A DNA stretch of 64,000 nucleotides, taken from Clarkia xantiana subsp. parviflora. Its lineage: Eukaryota > Streptophyta > Magnoliopsida > Myrtales > Onagraceae. The notes below the pieces were generated by a model, which saw only the letters and a program-made list of their open reading frames with translations, searched no databases and was not told the DNA's origin. Shown here piece by piece: positions 55,451 through 64,000 of the stretch. Within the stretch, counting starts at the first letter, position 1. Every line of letters begins with the position of its first letter. Both the position numbers and the translations under genes were made by a program. The stretch is taken from contig JAPTYO010000018.1 of NCBI GenBank assembly GCA_036873135.1, positions 8,733,503-8,797,502 of the forward strand, in the 5' to 3' direction.

Positions 55451-56104
55451 TGATGGGCCCCGGCGAAGGCCGTCAAAGGCCCCTTAACGATTGGCAAACG
55501 GCGACTAGGCCTGGTGGGCTAGGAGCTGGGCTGCTGGAAGGCTAAGGTCTCCGACGGAAGGAGGCCCCGACATTGAATGGCCCCGAGCAGGTATGGCTCC
55601 GATAGGGAAGAGCCCCGAAGATATCGGACCTGGACGTAGTCGGTCCCGATATGGGAGTTGATACCACTCCCCGACATCGAATCCTCAACGATGTAACTTG
55701 GGAGTCTCCGATAATGATCGAGACTCGCCAGTAAGAGCACAATCCCGAAAATCTCGCCATGATCACAGTAGTGGTATAATGGGCGAGATATGTGGGATAC
55801 GAATAACTGTACAAGATACGTGGCAAGATATACGGCGAGATATGTGGGATAGTGGATCACAATCCAACCGCCTAATCAGGTAACTGGGATAGCCTTTCCT
55901 CTATAAAAGGAGGGAAGTTATTCCAGATTAGGGTTACGTTTTTTGACATACACACAAATACTGCTTGCTTGATCTGTTGACCACCGTACTTACGTTAAGC
56001 ATCGGAGAGGGATTCTGGGCCACCGCTCTCTATTCCCCTTCTGCAGGATTGCGAGGAGCTAAGGAATCCGTCACCGTAACCGGAGTTCCCGTCGTGATCC
56101 AACA
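55451..56104 (+). mobile_element. Element D 3' LTR
   Basis: 654 bp, two differences from the 5' copy by eye, followed by the GCGTC duplication. Confidence 0.96.
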
Positions 56105-56667
56105 GCGTCGAGAGGTATGAAGGAGTCCCCCCAACGGTAGAGCTGAACCATTTGAAGAGTGTTGAGGTCATCCTCAGTGTAAGCCTCGAGTTTGGGGGCA
56201 GGGTCCGCCACGACTTCCCATCGGGGCCACGGGACAGAGCTTTGTTGGACGAAGAAGTAGTACTTCTTCCATCCGCTGTTGTCGGACCCCGAGTCACGAA
56301 TCAGCACCCGATCCTTGTGGAACTTCCAGGTTTCGCTATCCCAGCCGAAACGTGAAAGTTGTTCCTTTGTCCACTTGGGGAGTCGGGAGGAGAAAGAGCA
56401 GACACCAGCCTTATTGCACTTCATTCCATAGAAGGTGCGGAAGAGCAGTAGACTGTACGTCCACTGCTGGCGATGGCATAAAAGTTGGAAGGCATTCCAC
56501 ACGCGGATGGCGTGTGGAGAGAAAGTACAAGGGTGCGTCTTGTAGAAATTGCACATCTCCACCAGGTTCCCGAAGAAGGGGAATCGAATCCCCGCGCTTA
56601 TCTGTCCGGCGAAAACGAACACTTCTCCAGCCTGAGGACGCGTGACAATGTGCTTCCTCTTAACAGC

Positions 56668-56728
56668 AGGCTGAGAATCATAGGGGAACCTATGATTCTC
56701 AGCCTGGGAACCTCTTAACGAGGTTCCC
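56668..56728. repeat. Two adjacent perfect palindromes in exon 2 of the E antisense gene
   Basis: Arms of 17 bp (56668-56684 / 56689-56705, loop GGAA) followed directly by arms of 9 bp (56706-56714 / 56720-56728, loop TTAAC). B has no counterpart at this place. Confidence 0.9.
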
Positions 56729-57088
56729 AATCGGGGGTAATGCACCCCTCTCGAAAGGCAACCTCATATGAGGTCTCAGAAATCTCATTGACAGCGAATT
56801 CAAAGGTTAAAGGAGTCCTAGCCTCAGAACTAGCTTCGTCTAAAAATGGTTACAAACAAGAAGATTTGAGAAAAGAAGAACAAACACCAGCAAACCATGA
56901 ATACAGAGAAGAAAATCCTTACCAGACATGATGGATGGTTGCCGAAAGAAGATGAAGAGAGGATCGGAAGATTGAAGGCCTGGGATCACTTGAACGGCAG
57001 AAGGAACTTGGAGGAAAAGCTTCGAGTGCAAGAATGGCGGAAATAAGGAGGGTAGAGAAGAAGAAGTGAATAATGCCAGGGTTCCGGC

Positions 57089-57095
57089 TTTTATA
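57089..57095 (-). promoter_or_regulatory. TATA box of the E antisense gene
   Basis: The complement reads TGCTTATAAAAGCCGG, about 163 bp upstream of the ATG. The telo-box half is degenerate here. Confidence 0.55.
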
Positions 57096-57524
57096 AGCAA
57101 AAGGACAAACCGAACGGACTTGATCTTGACCGTTGAAGACGAAACGATTTGATCTGGATCGTCAAAGACTGAGGGATGGTACGGAAGAGACGTGGTGACG
57201 TGATAAGTGTTTTTTCAGAAAGCAACAGTCACGCCGATTTAAGCGTCGTTTTATAATCCCTAGCATTTAATGCTACAGTAACCGAGGAGTCTCCTCGGAT
57301 TTGGCAACTGCTCACAAGGTCCAGTGGGCCCGAAGTAATCATGAGTGAGAGACTCTGTCATACGACAACCACGCGCAAGGCAAAAGCCTCCGACTGAGGT
57401 ATCAAGAAATGTAAAGATAAAAGCCTCCGACGGCGGTATCGGGAGGTATGAAAACAAAAGCCTCCGACAGCGAGGTCAGAAGATCCGGAACTGGAAGACA
57501 CGACGAACTAAAAGTCCCCCATGT

Positions 57525-57536
57525 CTTGGGGGCAAA
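57525..57536 (+). other. Polypurine tract of element E
   Basis: CTTGGGGGCAAA directly before the 3' LTR. Confidence 0.8.
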
Positions 57537-58294
57537 TGATGGGTTCCGATATAATCGTTAGCCCCGTTAACAGCCAATGGACGGCGAGTAGGTCCAGTGG
57601 GCCTCGTGAAAAGCCTGGAAGGCCCAGAGGCCCAGTACGAAGGGTCCCGACTTCAGCGGTCCCGATGTATGAGCTAAATGCTCCCGACAAGAGGCCTCTG
57701 AGTAGGCTCCGATATGCCTTAGTAAAGGCCCCGATGATAAAAGCCCCGCAGAGGCTGGACCCGTCCCATGAGACAAGGGGTCCTGGATGGTGACCTAGAA
57801 TGAGATAACTCTGGAGTCCCCGACAGGAGTCGAGACTTGTGATCAGAGGATAAAACCGCGAAACCCGCCTACTAGATAGAGTAGTGGGACAACGGTTAAA
57901 GATATAGATAAACTCCCCGAGATACGCAGGGCGTGCCCGAGATACGCGGAGTATGGGTAAGATACGCGGAGCGTGGGGCGAAATCTACGGAATCCCGAAC
58001 GAGATATTCGGAATCGTAGCGAGATATATGGAATCATGGGCAAAACGGCCAATCACGGTCACAGGTAACTGAGTAACTTCCCCTCCTGTATAAAGGAGGA
58101 AGTTACCTCAGAAAATGATCATCTAATACGCACTTAGATTACTGCTGCCACCCCATTGATCATATACTCATTTAAGCATCGGAGAGGGATTCTGGGTCAC
58201 CACCCAGGTCATCCCCTTTTTGCAGGATTACGCGGAGCCCAGGAGTCCAAGCTTTCCGTCAAGGACGTAACAGAGTTTTGCCCGTGATTCAACA
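57537..58294 (+). mobile_element. Element E 3' LTR
   Basis: 758 bp, TGATGGGTTCCG...GTGATTCAACA, TATA box 58089-58095. U3 carries GAGATACGCGG-type subrepeats (57920-58030). Same family as the LTR of C. Confidence 0.95.
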
Positions 58295-58330
58295 GTTATG
58301 ACGTTGGGTAATTTTGTTTGCATAGCAGTT
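58295..58330 (+). repeat. 36-bp host sequence, right copy
   Basis: Identical to 30015-30050. Here it is continuous with the next exon of the C48-like gene, so this is the native position. Confidence 0.95.
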
Positions 58331-58490
58331 AACTTTTATCCAAGAATTAGTGGACATGGAGAATAAGAAGTTCCTGAATTGGAAAGGTGAAAAGTTGGTT
58401 ATTTGGGGGCTGACATTCCAGGATCATGTACCTGACCAAGAACAGTTGCATGATGGGTATGTAGCAATAATGGTCGGGGTTATCTACTAG
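58329..58490 (+). pseudogene. C48-like gene, exon downstream of the insertion
   Basis: Follows acceptor GCATAGCAG and is open for 54 codons to TAG 58488-58490: ...WGLTFQDHVPDQEQLHDGYVAIMVGV. The Q-x5-C/G block of Ulp1-type peptidases usually reads Q...DCG; here HDGY stands at that place, so the catalytic cysteine appears lost. Continues the frame of the exon ending at 29966 in phase 0. Confidence 0.6.
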
Positions 58491-59346
58491 AGTTCGGTGA
58501 ATTTATCATGATTGATTTTTTTTTATTAAAGTTATTATTGATTGTGTTTCATAAATAATTGTCGTATGTATGTCATCCACTTCATGATATGTCCCTCTGA
58601 AATTCCGAATGTAACACCGAACACGGTATGATCCTCAGTTTTTCAATGTGATAAATTAGCCAAATTAAGTGGATTATTTTATTTTTTATTTTTGCACCTC
58701 ATTGACCGTTTTAATTTTATTGGTCATTGAATTGATTGTATGTGCAGGTTGTAACTAATAAGCATCGATTGTTCTTAATAGCGTCATTGATTATGTGGAG
58801 GAAAAAACAACAACAAGGACAATATTAAGAAGTTGGCACGAGAGCTTGTAATAGAGTGACGTGTCTCTAGGTTAAAATTTAATTTTGTGAGAGTTTAATT
58901 GGTTTCTTTTGTTGACAATAAGAAGTGATGAGCATATTTTTGACAGAGTAATTTCAGTAGCCTTCTATCTTTTGTTGGCTTAGCTATACTGTTATGGCCA
59001 TATTTTTAGTTTATGTTGTGTTGTATGTTATGATGGCTGTGACAGATTTAGTATGTCGTTAAAGATTGATCTTTTACTTCTTTTTGTTGACCAAATCAAT
59101 ATTTCCTTTACATTTGGAAAGCGTTTAGCCTATTATTAATGAACCGCCTTTACCGCCTTTACGTTCAGCTAATGACTTTCTTCATGCCAAAGCATCAACT
59201 TTGATTTGATATTCCTAATGGAATAATCTAGCATATTTAATCACTGCTTTCAAGGTTATCGGCTTTTAGCTCAATTTTCAGGTAAATGAAATCTCAGGTT
59301 ATTGGAATGTTAAAGAATATATACATTCCACAACTTTAATTATGAA
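58491..59346. other. A/T-rich DNA after the C48-like gene
   Basis: Presumed 3' untranslated or intergenic sequence. A short possible coding piece (VVTNKHRLFLIASLIMW, about 58748-58800) is not assigned. Confidence 0.35.
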
Positions 59347-59934
59347 CTAGGGTGCTTTTCTCGCGCGGTGCGCGGGGTTAGTTGTTAAATCGTAAGTCCT
59401 AACTTTTATTTGTAAAAATGAAAGTAAAAAAAAAACATAGTAAAATAATTGAAAATATTTTTTGAATTTGATAAAAATAAGATACTTCTTTAAGTTTAAA
59501 TTTTTGAAGAAGTATTCGTTTTTGTGTAGATAGTCAATTCATAGACTGGTGATGATGCAAAAGACTATTTACGGATGAAGTTTTTATAAATTTGTTTGAA
59601 TTGAACGAAATAATCATTTGTCTTAAGTGTTTCACTTTCACTTTGTTTTTTTTTAATTCAAAATTTTCTAAAGAGGTAACATATTTAAAAAATGTCAAAT
59701 AGTATTATGCAAACAAATAATTAAATTCAAAACGTACACTTATTAAATAAAATTGCATACACTTAATTATCCTATTCAGCCCAAACATATTAAGCCCAAA
59801 CATATTTAGCCCAGCCCAACCCTAAATCCAACATCTTGCTGACGTGGTGAGCTCTGGTTATCCTTTTAATCTGACGTGGCGAGCTCTAGTTAGAGCTCTA
59901 TCTCTCCTCCTCATTTATTATATATATAGATAGA
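59347..59934 (-). mobile_element. Short non-autonomous Helitron
   Basis: On the minus strand it starts TCTATCTATATATATAATA after a host A and ends with a GC-rich hairpin (CCGCGCACCGCGCG), an 11-base spacer and CTAG followed by host T. This matches the Helitron rules (5' TC, 3' hairpin plus CTRR, insertion between A and T, no target duplication). 588 bp, no Rep/helicase. Inside, a segment with TGACGTGG and GAGCTCT is present twice in tandem (59838-59905). Confidence 0.8.
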
Positions 59935-60534
59935 TTTGATATGTAGAATGAAATCTAAGTATATGGGGTATTTAACCATGTGGCCAGTCCCTCAAAATTC
60001 TTATTTTCTTCTGGTTTTTTTTTTATGTACTTCCACTAAACTGTATGGTGTCCGATGTTGTTTACATTATCTTTTGGAATTATGATGTTAATCTCAAGTA
60101 GATATTCACACGATTATTTTTTTTCACTTTCGCATTGCAATTTTGTATTTCAATCATTGTTCCCATCTCCTTTTCCTTCAACTACTTGAACAATTTCCTC
60201 TTGCTTTTTATTCTTAGACTTGAGTTATTTCCCACTTTGTTGGGCGTTCTATCTTAATTGAGTAGTGTAGTCTAGTTTGATGCATAATCATAAATTGGCT
60301 ATTTTAATAAAGCATGGATATAACTTTAAGGTTCTTATTTATGTTGAAGAGTATGGAAATTGTTCAAGCTCGACTCTACTCGATTAGTATTTGCCAAGCT
60401 CGAACTCGGTTGAGCTCTAATTTTGAAACTCGAACTCGAACACGAATCCAAATTCGACATAATCAAGCTCGACTCGACTCGTTAGTCAATTATGTATCTC
60501 AATAAATTAATATTCCTCATAACTAAAAAAATCT
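59935..60534. other. A/T-rich intergenic DNA
   Basis: No gene seen. 60355-60485 contains repeated GCTCGAACTCG / CTCGACTC motifs, with similar motifs at 61340-61440, probably degenerate transposon ends. Confidence 0.4.
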
Positions 60535-60683
60535 AGCAAAATAAAATTACCATTTATTTTCTAAGATCAATGTTAATTGAATTGAGAAGATGATGTGATC
60601 AATAATCTAGAATACAAGGATTTCTGGATGATACATTTTTTTTCTTAGGAATTCTAACTAAATATCCAAACGAAAATTAATGA
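60535..60683 (+). repeat. Direct repeat, copy 1
   Basis: About 130-150 bp nearly identical to 61482-61612, sharing for instance GAATTGAGAAGATGATGTG. The copies lie about 947 bp apart. Confidence 0.8.
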
Positions 60684-61481
60684 TGTGTTTAAGAAACATT
60701 TTATGTTTATATGAGTATGTTGACAACCAGAAGTGATTAGCATAATCTTAACCAACAATATTTGTATATACGTAGTCTTCTTCCTCAAAGTGGTCGAACT
60801 TTCTATTTAGCTAATCTAAACTTTTCTCAACGTGTAACGATATTCAAATAAGGTGAAGGATCGATCCAGGATATTCACATATTTTTTTAACAAATGTTTA
60901 ATCAGCTTTAAACTGCAAATGTTTCATTCTGCAGAACAAAAAGAGAATTGGCATTGTAGCTAGCGAGAAAGATAATTGAAAGAATGAATAAAGCAGTGAA
61001 TTAATGATTTTCATCGCCATTATGAAGTTTAAGCTTTAGCTTTTATGATGGATGGATTTACTAAATTATTTCAAGTTGATTTTGTTAAATTTCTTTACAC
61101 TTATGTTTGAGAATTTATGAATCGACAAGTAATTAACTGTAGTTCTGTAAATGTTTCATCTGCAATAAGTATTTATTTACTGAAATAATTAGCTGGATAT
61201 GGAACATCTCCGTTAAAAAATAAAAATATAGATTCATATTTCATAATTTCATCTAAACCCTTATGAACCCAACAACTAGCAAAATATGAAATCTAGAAAT
61301 CTAATACTAAACCTGAGTTGGACATGCCCCCAACTATTATCAAACTGAGCCCGGCTCAACTCGAATTTTTTCGATCCAAATTCGAGTTTTGTCTAAGTCG
61401 ATCATGAGTAGCTCACGAGTAGATTGACTCGTTTACACCCTTATCGGAGAGTACAACCTCAGCTGTAACCAATAAAGCAAA
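60684..61481. other. DNA between the direct repeats
   Basis: A/T-rich, no gene. Ends with an inverted copy of the CTCGAATTT / AAATTCGAG motifs at 61355-61390. Confidence 0.35.
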
Positions 61482-61612
61482 ATAAAAATACCATTTATTT
61501 TCTAAGATTAATGTTTATTGAATTGAGAAGATGATGTGATCAATAATCCAGAATACAAAGATTTCTAGATGATACATTTTTTTCCATCTAACTAAATATC
61601 CAAAGGAAAATT
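61482..61612 (+). repeat. Direct repeat, copy 2
   Basis: Second copy of 60535-60683. Confidence 0.8.
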
Positions 61613-61665
61613 ACTAAATTCTTGCAATCCGCATCCATCTAGAAAGAGAAGACACCCATCTAAAT

Positions 61666-61851
61666 TTAATATAATATAAAACGGCTGGCCTCATAGTCGG
61701 CCACACAATCAGCACAAGTAAAATCGAAATTATGATGACCCGACTCATTCAAATAGTGGCCCTCCCCAATCTTAGTGCATACCCTGTAATCATATCTTTC
61801 AATTGGTATAGAGAAAACTGCGGAAGCAAGCATCCACTTAAGCTCACCTAC
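61666..61851 (-). pseudogene. 3' end of an unrecognised plant gene, cut by element H
   Basis: Minus-strand frame of about 60 codons ending at a stop at 61666: VGELKWMLASAVFSIPIERYDYRVCTKIGEGHYLN... with CADCVADYEASRF near the end. Composition looks like true protein with several Cys and aromatic residues, unlike the periodic or low-complexity frames elsewhere. The upstream part is replaced by the LTR of H at 61852. I do not recognise the family. Whether a working copy exists elsewhere is unknown. Confidence 0.4.
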
Positions 61852-62455
61852 TGTCAGACCTAAAATCTGACCTAAGGCAATATACGTTTTGAAAACGTGC
61901 AATTTTGAATAGAGAGTCGCCACTAGTTAATTATACGGCTAACTAAACATAAACTACCTAGGCAAATGAAAAATTAGACACCTAGGTATTAAATCGGTCT
62001 ACGATCAGAAATTCGAGTTCGGGGGTTCTTTTACGAATTAAAAAAAAAAATAATTACGCCATTTCGGTACTTAATTTGCCAATTTTATTGTTATTTAACT
62101 ATAAATTAATTCTAAGCACAAACAACAACAAATCTAGTAATATTAACGACTATCACATACAATTGGATCTACACACATACTAACACGATGACCACATGTA
62201 GTTAACTATTAATTTAATTAATCTAAACTAATAAAAATTCAAACTACTTGTGTCAAATTAATTCTAACAATATAACATGTAATTAAAAAATAAAATAGGC
62301 AATGCTACAACATGTAATTAGACTAAAATTATTCACCTATAACTAAGTTAAGGACTTAACTTGATTATTCTAATATAATAATAATTAAAAACAAAACAGA
62401 ATAAACAAAAATATAAAAAAGAATAAAAAAAAAAAAATAATAATAATAATAAAGA

Positions 62456-63195
62456 CTAGATGCCTGAAGAATGCTCCGGTTGAGTATTGGCAGCCACGGC
62501 AGCTGTACGACGATGGTCGAGACTGCAGCTGGACGGGACGGCGTGGACAAGGCATGGCGAATTCCGGCGAGGAGAGACGAGGTCCGAGGTCACGGAGGTT
62601 GGCTGGGAGCGGGGGGATATGGCGGCAGCATGGGCCGGTGATAGTGCTGGTCGGAGGTTGGCTGAGTCGCTGCGAACAGGATGGATGGGCTGGTTTTCCG
62701 GCCGTCGGAGCAAGCCAAGGGAGAAGTGTGGTGAGTCGGGAGGATGGCGATAGTCCGGGTGCCGCGAGGTGGTCGTCGACGGGCGGCGCCAGCAGCTAAT
62801 CAGAAAACGGGGGAGCTCCGGTGGGAAAGACAGAAGACCCTGGCAAGAGCAGCGATGGTGGATTCCGTCGAGCCCAACGCGGAGCGGCAGCGGCAAGGGC
62901 GGAGGTCGCCAGCTGGTGAGGAGGACAGACTCAGGAGTGGCGAGCTGTGCGGATTGCAGGTCGCGGCGGTGTGGACTCCGGCGGGCGGGGCAGTGAAACG
63001 ACGAAACAACACCAGCAGGTACGGCGGAAGTCACGGGCTCATATAGGCGATGCGAAGAACTGGTGGGGGTGGTGGATATGGGCGACGACGGTGGCAACTG
63101 TGGTGGCCGGAGTCTACGGGTCTGCAGGTCGTCGGAGCGAGCCGAGGGCGGAGCTGGGGGCTGTCACCGGTCGGGCTGGCTGCTGGGGAAGAAAG

Positions 63196-63254
<59 letters not shown>

Positions 63255-63420
63255 GGCTGGTGACGGGCAGGGCTCCAGCGGAGGGTGGCGTCGGACAGAG
63301 GCCGGGACGGAACCTGGACGACGGGTGGCGCGGTGGTGACTCCGGCGAAGTCCAAGTCGGCGAAGAGGACAAGCTATGCGAAAAAAAATTCACTAGAAGA
63401 CAAATCTGCACGGGTACCGA
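62456..63420. other. GC-rich segment inside the H LTR
   Basis: Abrupt change from A/T-rich to G/C-rich DNA with CGGCGG- and GGTGG-type motifs. Both strands have open frames rich in P, S, R and G (for example minus 62456-63097), as GC-rich DNA gives by chance. It could be a captured gene edge or a family-specific R/U5 expansion. Confidence 0.5.
63196..63250. repeat. (GA)n microsatellite
   Basis: About 27 units of GA within the GC-rich block of the H LTR. Confidence 0.95.
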
Positions 63421-63474
63421 AAACTGATGTATTATTATTGATGGTTCCCCTTTTTACATGTAACAAAGGACCCT

Positions 63475-63481
63475 ATTTATA
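63475..63481 (-). promoter_or_regulatory. TATA box of the H LTR
   Basis: The complement reads GCTATAAATAGGG. Transcription from here would run leftward through the GC-rich block. Confidence 0.6.
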
Positions 63482-63762
63482 GCTAAACTAGGACCCATAA
63501 ACTAGGAAAATAAAATCTTAAAAATATATGCATTTAATAATACAAAAATATACATATATATTTTTGTATTTCACCATAAATACACATAATATATTTTCTA
63601 AATATTTTACAATAAATAATGCATATACACTATCCTATTTTAAGCCAGTCCTATCTTTAGAAACTTCGGGACCTTCCATATTTTAAATACTTCCTTTTTT
63701 TTAACGCGTCACATATGACATTTTTGGACGTGCTACGCGCGGACCAAAATTAGGTGTTTACA

Positions 63763-64000
63763 GGTTTCCCCTCTTTGGGCGAATCCCCGTAGAACGTGTT
63801 CGAGGGGATTTGTCCAAAGCCGAGTAAACACTAATTTTGGTTGGGAAGTATATCTTCTTTTGAGTCTTCGAATCTTCAAGGAAACTCCTGGTTTATTTCG
63901 GAAAGTGCAAAAAAGTAGAGCCTCTGTCGGTGTTGCCCTTGTTGGCAGTGCTTCCATTGGTAGTGCGGAAAAGTAAAGCCTCCAGTGGAGTGCGGAGAAG
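63763..64000 (-). mobile_element. Element H interior, 3' end (continues beyond the window)
   Basis: Begins with the polypurine tract complement (CCCTCTTTGGG) and holds short repeats of GTGCGGAAAAGTAAAGCCTCC type (63905-64000). No coding frame. Confidence 0.6.

Larger units (their letters stand above)
44978..56104 (+). mobile_element. Element D: young complete Tat-lineage retrotransposon
   Basis: 11.1 kb. LTRs 44978-45631 and 55451-56104 are both 654 bp and differ at two positions by eye (near 45273/55746 and 45553/56026). Perfect target duplication GCGTC (44973-44977, 56105-56109) in antisense exon 2 of E. Complete order of parts: LTR, primer site, gag-pol, tandem repeats, antisense gene, polypurine tract, LTR. 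The only clear defect is a 28-nt deletion in pol. It is the best reference copy here. Confidence 0.97.
44439..56929 (-). pseudogene. Antisense gene of element E, exons 1-2 and part of 3, split by D
   Basis: Exon 1 56923-56929 (ATGTCTG), intron 56840-56922, exon 2 56110-56839 plus 44890-44977 after removing D, then a GTAATTC...TTACAG intron and exon 3 from 44858 leftward to 44439, cut in the middle of IIWCPKGT. Spliced start MS-DEASSEARTP parallels B. Exon 2 contains two small adjacent palindromes (56668-56728) that add residues absent from B and D. The exon 2 to 3 frame is not resolved: the obvious donor leaves phase 2, which exon 3 does not match. Confidence 0.7.
44439..58294 (+). mobile_element. 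Element E: 3' part of a plus-strand sister of C, split by element D
   Basis: Consists of 44439-44977 and 56105-58294: part of antisense exon 3, intron 2, exon 2 (interrupted by D), intron 1, exon 1, upstream region, polypurine tract and 3' LTR. No gag, pol or 5' LTR of E remains. It abuts C head to head and the host 36-bp repeat at its right end. GTTAT after the LTR (58295-58299) also occurs at 30015-30019, a candidate original target duplication. Confidence 0.85.
61852..63762 (-). mobile_element. Element H 3' LTR (related to A)
   Basis: 1911 bp from TGTCAGACCT to GGTGTTTACA. Shares with the LTR of A the AGAGTCGCCAC, CCTAGG and CATTTCGGTACTTA blocks. A polypurine tract follows on the complement (63763-63780), so the element is minus-strand and its body lies to the right, outside the window. 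TATA box on the minus strand at 63475-63481. Holds a 1-kb GC-rich block (62456-63420) that A lacks. Confidence 0.8.

Noticed and set aside
62456..63411. Long Pro/Ser/Arg/Gly-rich frames on both strands
   Set aside because: Typical of GC-rich and (GA)n DNA. Frames on both strands overlap and no domain is seen.
1..64000. tRNA, rRNA or other structural RNA genes
   Set aside because: None recognised by eye. TGG-starting stretches that resemble tRNA 3' ends are retrotransposon primer sites.

Overview
This is plant nuclear DNA, probably eudicot, and almost all of it is transposable elements nested inside one another. Evidence for a plant: LTR retrotransposons of the Tat lineage (Gypsy) with a second RNase H domain, plant-type Copia elements with an initiator-Met-tRNA primer site, a Helitron with AT-rich and hairpin ends, short introns with GT..AG borders, and A/T-rich spacers. 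The species cannot be told from the sequence.

Layout. (1) 1-633: truncated Tat-type LTR. (2) About 1021-20735: a small DNA transposon with ~137-bp terminal inverted repeats, split by element A (1455-20417, minus strand), a gag-only and therefore non-autonomous Gypsy-like element. One LTR of A is itself split by element B (8678-19737, plus strand), an old Tat element with a perfect ACTAC target duplication. (3) 20930-26851: decayed Copia element G (target duplication GAATT). (4) 27103-27335: foldback MITE. (5) 27690-29966 and 58329-58490: a Ulp1/C48-peptidase-like host gene, probably inactive, whose last recognised intron holds a 28-kb compound insertion. (6) Inside that intron, in order: a minus-strand Tat element C without its 3' end (30058-44438), carrying an intact young Copia F (31314-37062); the 3' part of a plus-strand sister element E (44439-58294), carrying a young complete Tat element D (44978-56104). 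(7) 59347-59934: short non-autonomous Helitron. (8) 61666-61851: 3' end of an unrecognised gene, cut by the 3' LTR (61852-63762) of element H, which is related to A and runs off the window.

How the parts work together. The Tat elements B, D and the C/E pair share one plan: LTR, primer site, Gag with an arginine-serine-rich domain, protease, reverse transcriptase, two RNase H domains, integrase, a block of fast-changing tandem repeats, and then a convergent gene on the opposite strand. That antisense gene has its own TATA box in B, D and E, a first exon of only 7 nt (ATGTCTG), a conserved phase-1 intron and a coiled-coil C-terminus. In D it can be read as four exons giving about 855 residues without a stop. 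This is the most interesting system in the window. D and F look recent: 2 mismatches between 654-bp LTRs and 1 mismatch between 276-bp LTRs. F keeps one complete 1483-codon Gag-Pol frame and has unusual TA...TA LTR ends.
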